This document shows, one piece after another, positions 23,593-31,132 of a stretch of DNA of 31,132 nt. A model generated the notes under the pieces. It saw only the letters and a program-made list of their open reading frames with translations, was not told the DNA's origin and ran no database searches. Positions within the stretch are counted from its first letter, which is position 1; each line of letters begins with the position of its first letter. The position numbers and the translations under genes were made by a program. Source of the stretch: CAZKFG01 sp964551985 (GTDB lineage: Bacteria > Bacillota > Negativicutes > Acidaminococcales > JAISLQ01). The stretch spans positions 1-31,132 of the forward strand of contig CAZKFG010000022.1 in NCBI GenBank assembly GCA_964551985.1, given 5' to 3'.

Positions 23593-24816
23593 TTGAACCA
23601 CCTTCGGACATTAAGTAACCTTTTTCTCTATCGAAACCTACTACAAGACGACCTATTACAACAAATAACTCATAGAGAACTACAACAAGACGAGAGCCTC
23701 ATCGCAAACCGCCTAATAGAAACCGCAGAAAAACTAGGCTTATCTGGCAATCTATTTAACCAATACCTAATATATCTTATCTCTAAAGACGCTAATACCT
23801 TTACCAAAACAGCCGAACAAAAAGGTGGCAAAATTGGCGATAGCCTCTTTAAAGCTGCAACAGGCGATATAAAAATTCTGCGCGAAATACTCTCACACAA
23901 CACACAAATTTTCAAACAAGACTTTTTAACCGATTACAAACCAACAATAACAAGCAAAAATAAATCTATAGCAAATATAAAAAACATACTACTTGCACAA
24001 ACAGATGACGAAACTGCAACTAAAAACCTTTGCCAGCACTATCAAAAATATGGTTATGGCATGTTCTCTGACTTTATGGCATTTAAATATGACAGCGACG
24101 AGAACCAACTTATCGGCATAAATAGCTGTGACGACATAACTTTTGATGACCTTATCGGCTACGAGCGCCAAAAACAAGAGCTTATTGACAACACTAAAGC
24201 CTTCTTGCAAAACCTACCGGCAAACAACGTTCTACTTTACGGCGAACGCGGGACAGGTAAATCCTCATCAATAAAGGCGCTAATCAATATGTTCTTTGAC
24301 GATGGTCTTCGGCTTGTCGAAATCTCCCGAACCCAATTTGGACAGTTGCCAACGATAATGAGCATCCTCAAAAACTGTGGCAAAAAATTTATACTATGCC
24401 TAGACGACCTTTCTTTTGAAGAATTTGAAGTTGAATACAAACAACTAAAATCCACTATAGATGGTGGTCTTGAAGTAAAACCCGACAATGTCCTTATCTA
24501 CGCCACATCAAACAGGCGTAACATAATAAAAGAAGTCTGGGCAGACAACGATGGCAGTGAGCTGCACCGTACTGACACAATAAACGAAAAAATCTCGCTT
24601 GCCGATCGTTTTGGCGTCAAAATCTTTTTCATTTCACCAGACCAAAATGCCTACTTTAAAATCATAACCGAACTCGCCAAAAAAAGCGGACTTAATCTAA
24701 CAGAAGAACAGCTCAAAAAAGAAGCAATAAAATGGGAGATGACCCACACCGGCAGATCAGGACGCACCGCCGAACAGCTCATCACCTATTTACTCGGTTC
24801 AAAACAAACAAATTAA
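23593..24816 (+). CDS. DUF815-family AAA+ ATPase
   Basis: A predicted P-loop ATPase of the DUF815 family (about 407 residues), with no settled function. Residues 1-170 are a helical N-terminal part. The AAA+ core follows, with FDDLIGYERQKQEL, Walker A GERGTGKSS (217-225), Walker B ILCLDD (267-272), an LIYATSNRRN sensor-1-type Asn and LADRFGVKIFFISP with an arginine-finger candidate. The C-terminal helical lid ends TGRSGRTAEQLITYLLG. I choose TTG 23593 because AAAGGAG lies 8 bases upstream; a GTG at 23584 overlaps that site. It is the last gene of the folate operon, ending at a terminator. Nothing in the sequence links it to pterins. Confidence 0.88.
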   Translation: MNHLRTLSNLFLYRNLLQDDLLQQITHRELQQDESLIANRLIETAEKLGLSGNLFNQYLIYLISKDANTFTKTAEQKGGKIGDSLFKAATGDIKILREILSHNTQIFKQDFLTDYKPTITSKNKSIANIKNILLAQTDDETATKNLCQHYQKYGYGMFSDFMAFKYDSDENQLIGINSCDDITFDDLIGYERQKQELIDNTKAFLQNLPANNVLLYGERGTGKSSSIKALINMFFDDGLRLVEISRTQFGQLPTIMSILKNCGKKFILCLDDLSFEEFEVEYKQLKSTIDGGLEVKPDNVLIYATSNRRNIIKEVWADNDGSELHRTDTINEKISLADRFGVKIFFISPDQNAYFKIITELAKKSGLNLTEEQLKKEAIKWEMTHTGRSGRTAEQLITYLLGSKQTN

Positions 24817-24818
24817 TC

Positions 24819-24851
24819 AACAGCTTACCTTTTGGTAAGCTGTTATTTTTT
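24819..24851 (+). terminator. Terminator of the folate operon
   Basis: AACAGCTTACC (24819-24829), loop TTTT, GGTAAGCTGTT (24834-24844), then ATTTTTTT. The 11-base-pair perfect stem begins 2 bases after the DUF815 stop. Confidence 0.92.
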
Positions 24852-24966
24852 ACCCAAAGCACAAATAACAACGCAAAACTCTCTTGCAAAGCAATTATGA
24901 ATCATGATAATATAGTATAAATATATATAATCTGTAACATTTTGCAAAACAAGAGAGGAATTATGT

Positions 24967-26388
24967 ATGCAAATTAGTACACTAAAAATGCAAAAATTGC
25001 CGCATAGCAAGGAAAAAAATCATATGAATGGAGAATTCACTCCTCAAGAAGACTACAAAAAAGCGTGGTTTGTTTTTTTATTAATTTATATTTATATATT
25101 TGTATGCAATTATTGTGCTCCTCTTTTCGCTGATGATTATGCTTATGCTATGAACTGGGCAGCTCAAGGTCAGCATATAAAAAGTTTTACAGATGTTATA
25201 AATTCACAAATACATCACTATATGACCTGGGGTGGAAGAAGCGTTACCCATACATTAGCACAATATTTTTTACTCTTAGGCAAGCCGATATTTAATGTAT
25301 TAAATGCTGGAATATTTATTACATTGATACTGGCAATATATTGGCATATTGTTGGAAAAATCACTTTAAAATGTGATTATAGATACCTTTTATTTATATT
25401 TGCATCCATTTATATCTGTGTTAAAAGTGTTCCCGAGCCTATATTTTGGTTAATAGGCGCTTGCAATTATTTATGGCCAACAACTTTTATACTGCTTTTT
25501 TTACTTCCCTATAGAATAGCATTAACTAATAAAAGCTTATTTACTACCTACAATAAAACTTTTATAGCTTGCTTAATGTTTTTGTTTGGCATTGTATCAG
25601 GTTGGACAAATGAAAACACAGCCGCCACAATGCTATTATTTACATTTTCAGTTTGCTTATTATTTTACAAACAAAATAAACTGGATACATGGATGATATT
25701 AGGCTTTTTAGGCGCTATAATAGGCTTTTCTTTTTTAATCTTAGCTCCCGGAAACAAAATTCGCTTTGATGCACTAAGACAAATGGGCTTTACATTTGAA
25801 AAAGCTTTTTTTAATAATCTTTTTAACATGTCAAAAATTATATTATATCAGTGGTTATTATGGCTAATTACAATTTTTATTTTCTTTAACTTAGTGAAAA
25901 AAAGATTGTTATCTTACAATGTAACCATCTTGTTACCACTATCTTTTATATCGCTTAGCATACTTAATAACGCAGTAATGCTTTTTTCACCAATTTTTCC
26001 GTATAGAGCTAGCTTCGGCTCTACTATTTATCTAATAATAGGCGCTTTAATGTTGCTAAAATTCAATTATAGCCAATACACCATCAAACACACAATAACT
26101 AAAACAATGATCTTTTTATTAGCTACTTATATGACTATTACCTGCTATATAACTGTAGAGCGCTACATACTATTGTACAAAGAAACACAATTGAGAAATG
26201 TTGATATTATGATGCAAATAAAAGAAAATAAATCTGATATAATTATCAAACCATATAACATTTATAGTAATAGATATTTATATATGAATGATATACGATC
26301 AGATAGTGAAACGTGGACTAATAAAGCATTCGCTAATTATTTAGGAGTAAAATCAATAAGATTGACGGAAGATTATCATGTCAAATAA
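24967..26388 (+). CDS. DUF6056-type polytopic membrane protein, probable GT-C glycosyltransferase
   Basis: An integral membrane protein of 473 residues with roughly ten or more hydrophobic segments from residue 34 to about 410 and a short C-terminal tail. Just after TM1 is PLFADDYAYAMNW (D56, D57). An acidic pair in the first outside loop is the catalytic signature of GT-C enzymes using polyprenyl-linked sugars. GGRSVTHTLAQYFL and VSGWTNENTAA are other DUF6056-like motifs. I start at ATG 24967, 8 bases after GAGAGG; ATG 25024 (20 residues later) is possible. It overlaps the GT2 gene by 11 bases, forming a three-gene set like GtrC-GtrB-GtrA: this would be the enzyme that attaches the sugar. 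The gene is visibly AT-richer than the folate operon. Confidence 0.8.
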   Translation: MQISTLKMQKLPHSKEKNHMNGEFTPQEDYKKAWFVFLLIYIYIFVCNYCAPLFADDYAYAMNWAAQGQHIKSFTDVINSQIHHYMTWGGRSVTHTLAQYFLLLGKPIFNVLNAGIFITLILAIYWHIVGKITLKCDYRYLLFIFASIYICVKSVPEPIFWLIGACNYLWPTTFILLFLLPYRIALTNKSLFTTYNKTFIACLMFLFGIVSGWTNENTAATMLLFTFSVCLLFYKQNKLDTWMILGFLGAIIGFSFLILAPGNKIRFDALRQMGFTFEKAFFNNLFNMSKIILYQWLLWLITIFIFFNLVKKRLLSYNVTILLPLSFISLSILNNAVMLFSPIFPYRASFGSTIYLIIGALMLLKFNYSQYTIKHTITKTMIFLLATYMTITCYITVERYILLYKETQLRNVDIMMQIKENKSDIIIKPYNIYSNRYLYMNDIRSDSETWTNKAFANYLGVKSIRLTEDYHVK

Positions 26389-27334
26389 AAAATTAATTTC
26401 CATTCTTGTGCCTTGCTACAATGAACAAGAAGTTTTAAACAAATTTTATACTAGAGTAATATCAGTCATAAATAATTTAACAAAATATAACTGGGAAATC
26501 TTATTTGTCAATGACGGTAGCAAAGATAAGACATTAAATATTATAAAACAACTACATGCTAAAGATAACCAAGTATCATATGTTGATTTATCCAGAAACT
26601 TTGGCAAAGAACTAGCTATGATTGCAGGTCTTGACTACACAAACAGCGATGCTGTAATTATAATGGATGCAGATCTACAAGACCCACCGGAATTAATTCC
26701 TGAACTTATCATACATTGGGAAGAAGGATTTTCTGATGTATATGCCAAGAGAAAAAATAGAGCTGGAGAAACCTTTTTCAAAAAGCTATCATCAAAAATC
26801 TATTACCGTATATTACAAAAATTGACACGCATCCCTATCCAAACAGATGTTGGAGACTTTCGCCTGCTAGATCGGCAATGCATTCAAGCTTTAAAATCCA
26901 TGCGTGAAACACAACGCTATACTAAAGGCATGTTTAGTTGGATTGGATATTCAAAAAAAGAAGTAATATTTGAACGAGATGCTCGTGCCGCTGGCAATAC
27001 AAAATGGAACTATCTACGCTTAACTGAGTTAGCAATAGAAGGAATAACCTCTTTTACAACAACACCATTGAAACTATCATCTTTTATAGGAATATTTGTA
27101 TCTATCCTAGGCTTTATCTACATGATCTGGATAATCATAAAAACACTTTTATATGGAGAGCTAGTAGCTGGCTATCCATCACTTGTGAGTATTATGCTGT
27201 TTTTAGGTGGTCTTCAGCTGTTAGTCTTAGGAATTATTGGAGAATATCTAGGTCGAATATTCAACGAAAGCAAAAACAGACCACTATATTTAGTAAACGA
27301 ATATAATAACCAAAAGATAATTATAGACAAATGA
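26378..27334 (+). CDS. GtrB-like polyprenyl-phosphate glycosyltransferase (GT2, DPM1-like)
   Basis: Transfers a sugar from a nucleotide donor to a polyprenyl phosphate on the cytoplasmic face. The 318-residue protein has the GT2 core (1-215), with LVPCYNEQEVL, FVNDGSKDKT, the DAD motif (97-99) in IMDADLQDPPEL, and DVGDFRLLDRQ. Two C-terminal membrane segments follow (about 232-255 and 268-290), the GtrB/ArnC layout. The conserved RAAGNTKWNY motif lies before the first segment. ATG 26378 lies inside the end of the DUF6056 gene, with GGAAG upstream. Its stop overlaps gtrA (ATGA). The sugar (glucose, GlcNAc or other) cannot be told. Confidence 0.93.
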   Translation: MSNKKLISILVPCYNEQEVLNKFYTRVISVINNLTKYNWEILFVNDGSKDKTLNIIKQLHAKDNQVSYVDLSRNFGKELAMIAGLDYTNSDAVIIMDADLQDPPELIPELIIHWEEGFSDVYAKRKNRAGETFFKKLSSKIYYRILQKLTRIPIQTDVGDFRLLDRQCIQALKSMRETQRYTKGMFSWIGYSKKEVIFERDARAAGNTKWNYLRLTELAIEGITSFTTTPLKLSSFIGIFVSILGFIYMIWIIIKTLLYGELVAGYPSLVSIMLFLGGLQLLVLGIIGEYLGRIFNESKNRPLYLVNEYNNQKIIIDK

Positions 27335-27741
27335 ACACTCTCGACAAATACAAACAAATTATAGCCTACCTAATATTTGGCATAGCAACAACTATAATCA
27401 ATATTACTACATACTCTTTTTTAGTAAAATACTGTTTAATTGATTATAAAACGTCCACAATATTCGCTTGGCTAATAGCCGTACTATTTGCATTTATCAC
27501 CAATAAAAAATGGGTATTTAAAAATCGAAAAACAGACGTTTTAACTACTGGCAAAGAACTGCTACTTTTTTTACTATCAAGAATTTTTTCCTTGCTACTA
27601 GATTTAGGTAGCATCATTATTTTCATTGAAATATTCAAAATAAATGCAATTTTAGCTAAAGTTTTATCTAACATCATAGTTATCATTGCAAATTATTTTA
27701 TCAGCAAAATATTTATATTTAAAAATACAACTAAGCTTTAG
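27331..27741 (+). CDS. GtrA-family membrane protein (probable polyprenyl-sugar flippase)
   Basis: A small 136-residue protein with four membrane segments, matching the GtrA fold: YLIFGIATTIINITTYSFL near the start, FAWLIAVLFAFITNKKWVFKN in the middle and NYFISKIFIFK at the end. GtrA proteins are thought to flip polyprenyl-phosphate sugar made by GtrB to the outer face. It is coupled to the GT2 gene by an ATGA overlap, the last of the three-gene cassette. Confidence 0.9.
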   Translation: MNTLDKYKQIIAYLIFGIATTIINITTYSFLVKYCLIDYKTSTIFAWLIAVLFAFITNKKWVFKNRKTDVLTTGKELLLFLLSRIFSLLLDLGSIIIFIEIFKINAILAKVLSNIIVIIANYFISKIFIFKNTTKL

Positions 27742-27776
27742 CAATTGTAATCATCACAAATAAAGACTTTCAAATT

Positions 27777-27797
27777 AAAAGTACTGAGAACTTTTTT
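27777..27797 (+). terminator. Weak candidate terminator after the Gtr cassette
   Basis: AAAAGT (27777-27782), 7-base loop, ACTTTT (27790-27795), then more Ts. The stem is short and A/T-rich, so this is a weak call. Confidence 0.35.
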
Positions 27798-27832
27798 ATA
27801 TGTGATAAAATTTTTTTAAAGGGGTTGATTGT

Positions 27833-28294
27833 ATGATAATTACAAAAGCTGATGAAGATGATTTGCAAGCTATACTAGATTTGCAATATCTTTGTTATCA
27901 AAGTGAGGCGAGGCTTTTTCGCAGTTTAGATATTCCGCCCTTAAAGCAGACTTTAGTTGAAGTTAGCGCAGAATATAAAAAAGGGATTATATTTAAAGTT
28001 TTGCATGATGATAATACAATAATAGGCTCGGTTAGGGCATATTGCAACGGTGATACTGTTTATATTGGCAAACTGATTGTTCACCCTGATTGGCAAAAAC
28101 AAGGTATTGGCACAAAGCTTCTTTTGGCAGTTGAATATGAGTATCCAAGTAAAATATTTGAACTTTTTACAAGTAGTAAAAGCGAAAGCAATCTTCGTTT
28201 GTATGAAAAATTAGGTTATAGGGTTTTTAAAGAACAGTCAATCACTGATGAGCTGCGCTTTGTTTATTTAGTTAAAAGTTTAAAACCGTGCTGA
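27833..28294 (+). CDS. GNAT-family N-acetyltransferase
   Basis: An acetyl-CoA-dependent acyltransferase of unknown substrate, 153 residues, single GNAT domain. Motif A is GKLIVHPDWQKQGIGTKLL, with the acetyl-CoA loop QKQGIG; SESNLRLYEKLGYRVF is motif B. The N-terminus (ITKADEDDLQAILDLQYLCYQSEARLF) is typical of small-molecule GNATs. SD AAAGGGG lies about 8 bases before the ATG. It is a single gene, and its stop codon falls within the terminator stem. Confidence 0.9.
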   Translation: MIITKADEDDLQAILDLQYLCYQSEARLFRSLDIPPLKQTLVEVSAEYKKGIIFKVLHDDNTIIGSVRAYCNGDTVYIGKLIVHPDWQKQGIGTKLLLAVEYEYPSKIFELFTSSKSESNLRLYEKLGYRVFKEQSITDELRFVYLVKSLKPC

Positions 28295-28309
28295 TAGCAA
28301 GGTTTTTTT
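28282..28309. terminator. Terminator between the GNAT gene and the ABC ATPase gene
   Basis: AAAACC pairs with GGTTTT (28282-28287 and 28301-28306), and TGCT with AGCA inside, with one G-A mismatch and a GAT loop. Ts follow to 28309. It contains the GNAT stop, and its T run overlaps the stop codon of the convergent ABC gene at 28308. Confidence 0.7.
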
Positions 28310-29360
28310 ATTTTTTAAATAACATTATTTTGTCAAAGCTAATGTAGACATCTTTGCCGACTGCAAATTCTTCAAAGTGGTCGGCTTTGTTGATTATGCG
28401 TATTTCTTTATTACCTATTTGCACACGGTAGTCAACAGAATCACCAAGATAGACCTTAAAAGCAAGTTTGCCTTGTACAGCGTTTGGCGCTGCCACCTCA
28501 CTAATTGTTATGCTCTCTGGTCTTACAGCAACGACGACTTCGCCTGCTAGATGAGAGTATTCTTTCGGCACCTGTAAATCCAGCCCATGTATGCGAACTG
28601 TAGCATTTTCAATCATGCCGTCAATGAAATTGACAAGTCCAATAAAGTCTGCGACGATATGGTTTGCAGGATTTTCGTATACTTGTATGGGGTGTGCTAT
28701 TTGTTGAATTGAACCTGAATGCATTACAACAACTTTATCAGACATAGCCATAGCTTCTGCTTGGTCGTGTGTTACGTATACTACGGTAACTCCTGTTTTT
28801 TCTTGTAGTGCCTTTATTTCAAAACGCATACTCTCGCGCAATTTGGCGTCAAGATTTGATAGTGGCTCGTCAAGCAGTAGTAGTGCCGGTTCTGCCACAA
28901 GCGCTCTGCCTAGTGCAACACGTTGCTGTTGTCCACCAGATAATTGATGCGGGTACCTTTGGGCATAAGGCTCTAAATGTACCATCTCCAGTACTTCTTC
29001 TACTCGGGTTTTTATTTGTTCTTTAGCCACTTTTTTTATTTTTAGTGGATAGGCGATATTTTCAAATACTGTCATGTGTGGCCAGACGGCATAAGACTGA
29101 AAAACCATACCAATGTCTCGTTTTTCAGGTGGGACAAAGGTGTTTTTTTCTGACGAGCTGACAAGTTTGTCGCCGATGTATATATTTCCGCTTGTCGCAC
29201 GCTCAAAGCCTGCAATCATTCTGAGCATTGTTGTTTTGCCACAACCTGATGGTCCTAGTATTGAGACGAATTCGCCGTCTTTGATGTCGACGCTAAAGTC
29301 GTTGACTGCTGTAACTTCGCCAAACTTTTTGTATACGTTTTCTATTTTTATCTGTGCCAA
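28308..29360 (-). CDS. ABC transporter ATP-binding protein, Fbp/Pot-type importer (probable iron(III) or related substrate)
   Basis: ATPase of a binding-protein-dependent importer, 350 residues. Walker A is GPSGCGKT (36-43), signature LSGGQQQR (140-147), Walker B LLLLDEP (160-166), and the H-loop is in YVTHDQAEAMAMSD. A TOBE domain (about 240-350) follows. The Q-loop segment FQSYAVWPHM is typical of FbpC/AfuC and of aminoethylphosphonate ATPases; PotA and UgpC usually have FQNYALYPHM-like forms. The start is TTG 29360, preceded by AAAGGAGAG about 8 bases upstream. It follows the permease gene by 14 bases. Substrate is uncertain: ferric iron is my first guess, thiamine or phosphonate are alternatives. 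Confidence 0.88.
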   Translation of the reverse strand: MAQIKIENVYKKFGEVTAVNDFSVDIKDGEFVSILGPSGCGKTTMLRMIAGFERATSGNIYIGDKLVSSSEKNTFVPPEKRDIGMVFQSYAVWPHMTVFENIAYPLKIKKVAKEQIKTRVEEVLEMVHLEPYAQRYPHQLSGGQQQRVALGRALVAEPALLLLDEPLSNLDAKLRESMRFEIKALQEKTGVTVVYVTHDQAEAMAMSDKVVVMHSGSIQQIAHPIQVYENPANHIVADFIGLVNFIDGMIENATVRIHGLDLQVPKEYSHLAGEVVVAVRPESITISEVAAPNAVQGKLAFKVYLGDSVDYRVQIGNKEIRIINKADHFEEFAVGKDVYISFDKIMLFKK

Positions 29361-29374
29361 GCGAGTTCTCTCCT

Positions 29375-31069
29375 TTAAATACCGATATTTCCTTTGCTTA
29401 CTTTGTTTAAAATTATATTACCGATAAGTACAATGCCAAGTATTATTACTGATAGTACTGATGCGTTTTGTGAGTCGGCGTAAGTTTGCAGTTCGTATAA
29501 CAAAACGCCGATTGTTTTGGTTTCTGAGCCGTATAGTAAGATGGACATTGTAAGTTCGTAAAATGATGGCATGAAGATTAAAAACCAGCCTGCGACGACC
29601 GATGGTGCGATAAGTGGCAATATTATGTCTTTGCAGGTTCTTATCCAGCTAGCACCTGAGTTTAACGCCGCTTCTTCTAGCGAAGTATGCACTTGGCTAA
29701 GTGAGGCGCTGATTGTTCTAACTGACATTGTAAGGTATTTGACAAGGTATGCTACGACAAGTATGCTAACTGTCGAATAAAGGTTTAAGCCAAAGTTTCC
29801 TGAAAACGCTATTATAAGAGCAAGTGCTATAACAATGCTCGGTGTAGCGCCGCCTATAGTAACTAAAAGATCAGGCAAATTTCTGCCGACCGTTTTGGTT
29901 TTGACAAGTAAGTATGAAATAAATATTGCCAAAAAAGTTCCGACTGTTGCGGCAATTGTAGCGTATATCAAGCTGTTTATTATAGGTTCAATGTATTGTG
30001 AGCTTTGGATTACAGGGTGCCAATTGTCAAAGGTAAGGTTGTCAAGTCCTATAGGTTTACTCATCGTACCGATAAGTGAAGTTAAGAGTATCGCACCTAA
30101 TGGCAATATTACCGATATTACAGAGTAGGCAAAAACGCCAATCATTGCCGGGATTTTCCAAATACCAAGGTTGACAATGTTAGGTCTTGTACTTTTACCG
30201 CTTATAGTTGTGTAGTCTTTTTTGCCGACAAACCAAGTGATGGCAAAAAGCAGCGTATTGGCAAACATCATAAGTGCAACTGCAAGTGCTGTGGCATCTC
30301 TTATGCCTTTACTGTCGCCCATATACACATATGTTACTATCCTTGTTGTCATAACTTCTATTTTGCCAGGCATACCAACAATTGAAGGGATCCCAAAGCA
30401 GGAAGCCGCAGAAATAAATACTAACAGTCCACCAGCTAATATGCTCGGCGCCATTAGTGGAAGTGTAATATCTTTTAGCGTTCTAAGTGGAGAAGCGCCA
30501 GCTATTCTTGCAGCTTCTTCCAGTGTTGGGTCCATTTTTTCCATCGCTCTTGAGATTGTGATAAATGCAAATGGTGAATAAAAGAGTGTTAAAACCCAGC
30601 TTAGTCCGCCCATTGTGTAAATGTCAAATGGTGAAGCCTCTAAGCTAAACATCCATTTTAAAATCATGTTTAGGTAACCCACGCTAGGATTTAGCAGTTG
30701 TACCCAAGCGATTGCGCCAACGTATGGTGGGATCATGTAAGTTGCGACAAGTGTTGTGCGAAAAAAGCCTTTGCCGGGCAGGTTTGTTCTGCCGACAAGC
30801 CAAGCGAGTGGGAATGTTATTATAACGCTATATATCATTACTAAAAGTGCCAGCTGGAGCGTATTGACAAGCGCTCGCCAGTTGACATCTTTGCTATATA
30901 CGTCTTTATAGTTGCTAAAATCAATACTGCCACCATCAAAAAAGCTGCTGACAATAAGGTATAGCATTGGAAATACGATGAACAGCATTAGCAAAATAAC
31001 GCAAAATGAAATTATTATAAATTTGCTGTCAAATCGAATTTGAGAAAATTTTGTCCGTAATGAATTCAC
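29375..31069 (-). CDS. ABC transporter permease, fused double module (FbpB type)
   Basis: A 564-residue permease in which two six-segment modules are fused, as in FbpB/SfuB iron(III) permeases. Each half carries an EAA loop: LEEAARIAGASPLRTLKDI in the first and LEEAALNSGASWIRTCKDI in the second, both followed by LPL(M/I)APS. The first membrane segment is at about 17-40. The start is GTG 31069, with GGAGAG about 8 bases upstream. The binding-protein gene usually precedes it and is probably just beyond the right edge. Together with the ATPase at 28308-29360 it forms the membrane part of one importer. Confidence 0.9.
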   Translation of the reverse strand: MNSLRTKFSQIRFDSKFIIISFCVILLMLFIVFPMLYLIVSSFFDGGSIDFSNYKDVYSKDVNWRALVNTLQLALLVMIYSVIITFPLAWLVGRTNLPGKGFFRTTLVATYMIPPYVGAIAWVQLLNPSVGYLNMILKWMFSLEASPFDIYTMGGLSWVLTLFYSPFAFITISRAMEKMDPTLEEAARIAGASPLRTLKDITLPLMAPSILAGGLLVFISAASCFGIPSIVGMPGKIEVMTTRIVTYVYMGDSKGIRDATALAVALMMFANTLLFAITWFVGKKDYTTISGKSTRPNIVNLGIWKIPAMIGVFAYSVISVILPLGAILLTSLIGTMSKPIGLDNLTFDNWHPVIQSSQYIEPIINSLIYATIAATVGTFLAIFISYLLVKTKTVGRNLPDLLVTIGGATPSIVIALALIIAFSGNFGLNLYSTVSILVVAYLVKYLTMSVRTISASLSQVHTSLEEAALNSGASWIRTCKDIILPLIAPSVVAGWFLIFMPSFYELTMSILLYGSETKTIGVLLYELQTYADSQNASVLSVIILGIVLIGNIILNKVSKGNIGI

Positions 31070-31102
31070 TTTTGTAACTCTCCAAAAATAATGTTTAGTA
31101 CA

Positions 31103-31122
31103 CCTTTTATCACTATAAAAGG
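31103..31122. repeat. Stem-loop upstream of the ABC permease gene
   Basis: CCTTTTAT (31103-31110), loop CACT, ATAAAAGG (31115-31122), a perfect 8-base-pair stem about 34 bases before the permease GTG. No T run follows in the minus direction, so an intergenic mRNA-stabilising or attenuating hairpin is more likely than a full terminator. The rest of 31070-31132 shows only the permease ribosome site. Confidence 0.5.
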
Positions 31123-31132
31123 GGGCAATTGT

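Noticed and set aside
24963..24977. Four-codon upstream frame (ATG TAT GCA AAT TAG) overlapping the DUF6056 start
   Set aside because: Its ATG is too close to the ribosome site, and the spacing favours ATG 24967. It is most likely chance.
1..31132. CRISPR array, transposon, prophage or tRNA genes
   Set aside because: No repeat-spacer pattern, transposase, integrase or cloverleaf was seen in any intergenic gap; the longest gap is about 210 bases.

Overview
The window looks like chromosomal DNA from a low-GC, anaerobic member of the Bacillota (Firmicutes). The evidence is the lepA-hemW-hrcA-grpE-dnaK-dnaJ gene order with a perfect CIRCE operator, strong Shine-Dalgarno sites, frequent GTG/TTG starts, and a HydE [FeFe]-hydrogenase maturase. 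Negativicutes or a neighbouring clostridial lineage is my guess; no rRNA or other taxonomic marker is present to settle it. The window is gene-dense, with no gene-free stretch above about 210 bases. I see no tRNA, rRNA, insertion sequence, prophage or CRISPR array.

Layout. (1) Bases 1-7468, minus strand: translation and heat-shock cluster lepA, hemW, hrcA, grpE, dnaK, dnaJ (dnaJ runs off the left edge). hrcA has its own sigma-A-type promoter, whose -35 overlaps the hemW stop codon, followed by a perfect CIRCE. (2) 7616-7882: rpsT, divergent from lepA, with a TTG start and two tandem terminators. (3) 8063-14399, plus strand: a tightly coupled phosphate operon pstS-pstC-pstA-pstB-phoU-phoB-phoR behind candidate Pho boxes. 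The PstS-like protein is circularly permuted relative to textbook PstS. (4) 14428-19063: separate single genes. These are a secreted DUF4163/DUF3298 protein, an orphan hydE, a PmtA-like methyltransferase whose 3' end overlaps hydE, a Cache-GGDEF diguanylate cyclase, and an unrecognised secreted protein. (5) 19184-20780: tag (3-methyladenine glycosylase I) and a secreted VanX-type D-Ala-D-Ala dipeptidase-like protein with an extra N-terminal domain. (6) 20825-24816: folate operon PTPS-folE2-folP-folK followed by a DUF815 AAA+ ATPase. There is no folB; the PTPS protein carries the Cys-Glu active-site pair of PTPS-III enzymes that bypass FolB. (7) 24967-27741: an AT-rich three-gene membrane glycosylation cassette (DUF6056/GT-C-like, GtrB-like GT2, GtrA flippase). 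(8) 27833-31069: a GNAT acetyltransferase, then on the minus strand an Fbp-type ABC importer (ATPase plus fused double permease), whose binding protein presumably lies beyond the right edge.

Most worth following up: the permuted PstS as the only PstS in this pst operon; the PTPS-III/FolE2 folate route with an attached DUF815 ATPase; the DUF6056-GtrB-GtrA cassette; and the unknown secreted protein at 18443-19063. None of these is certainly undescribed. The permuted PstS arrangement and PTPS-III are, as far as I recall, present in other Firmicutes.
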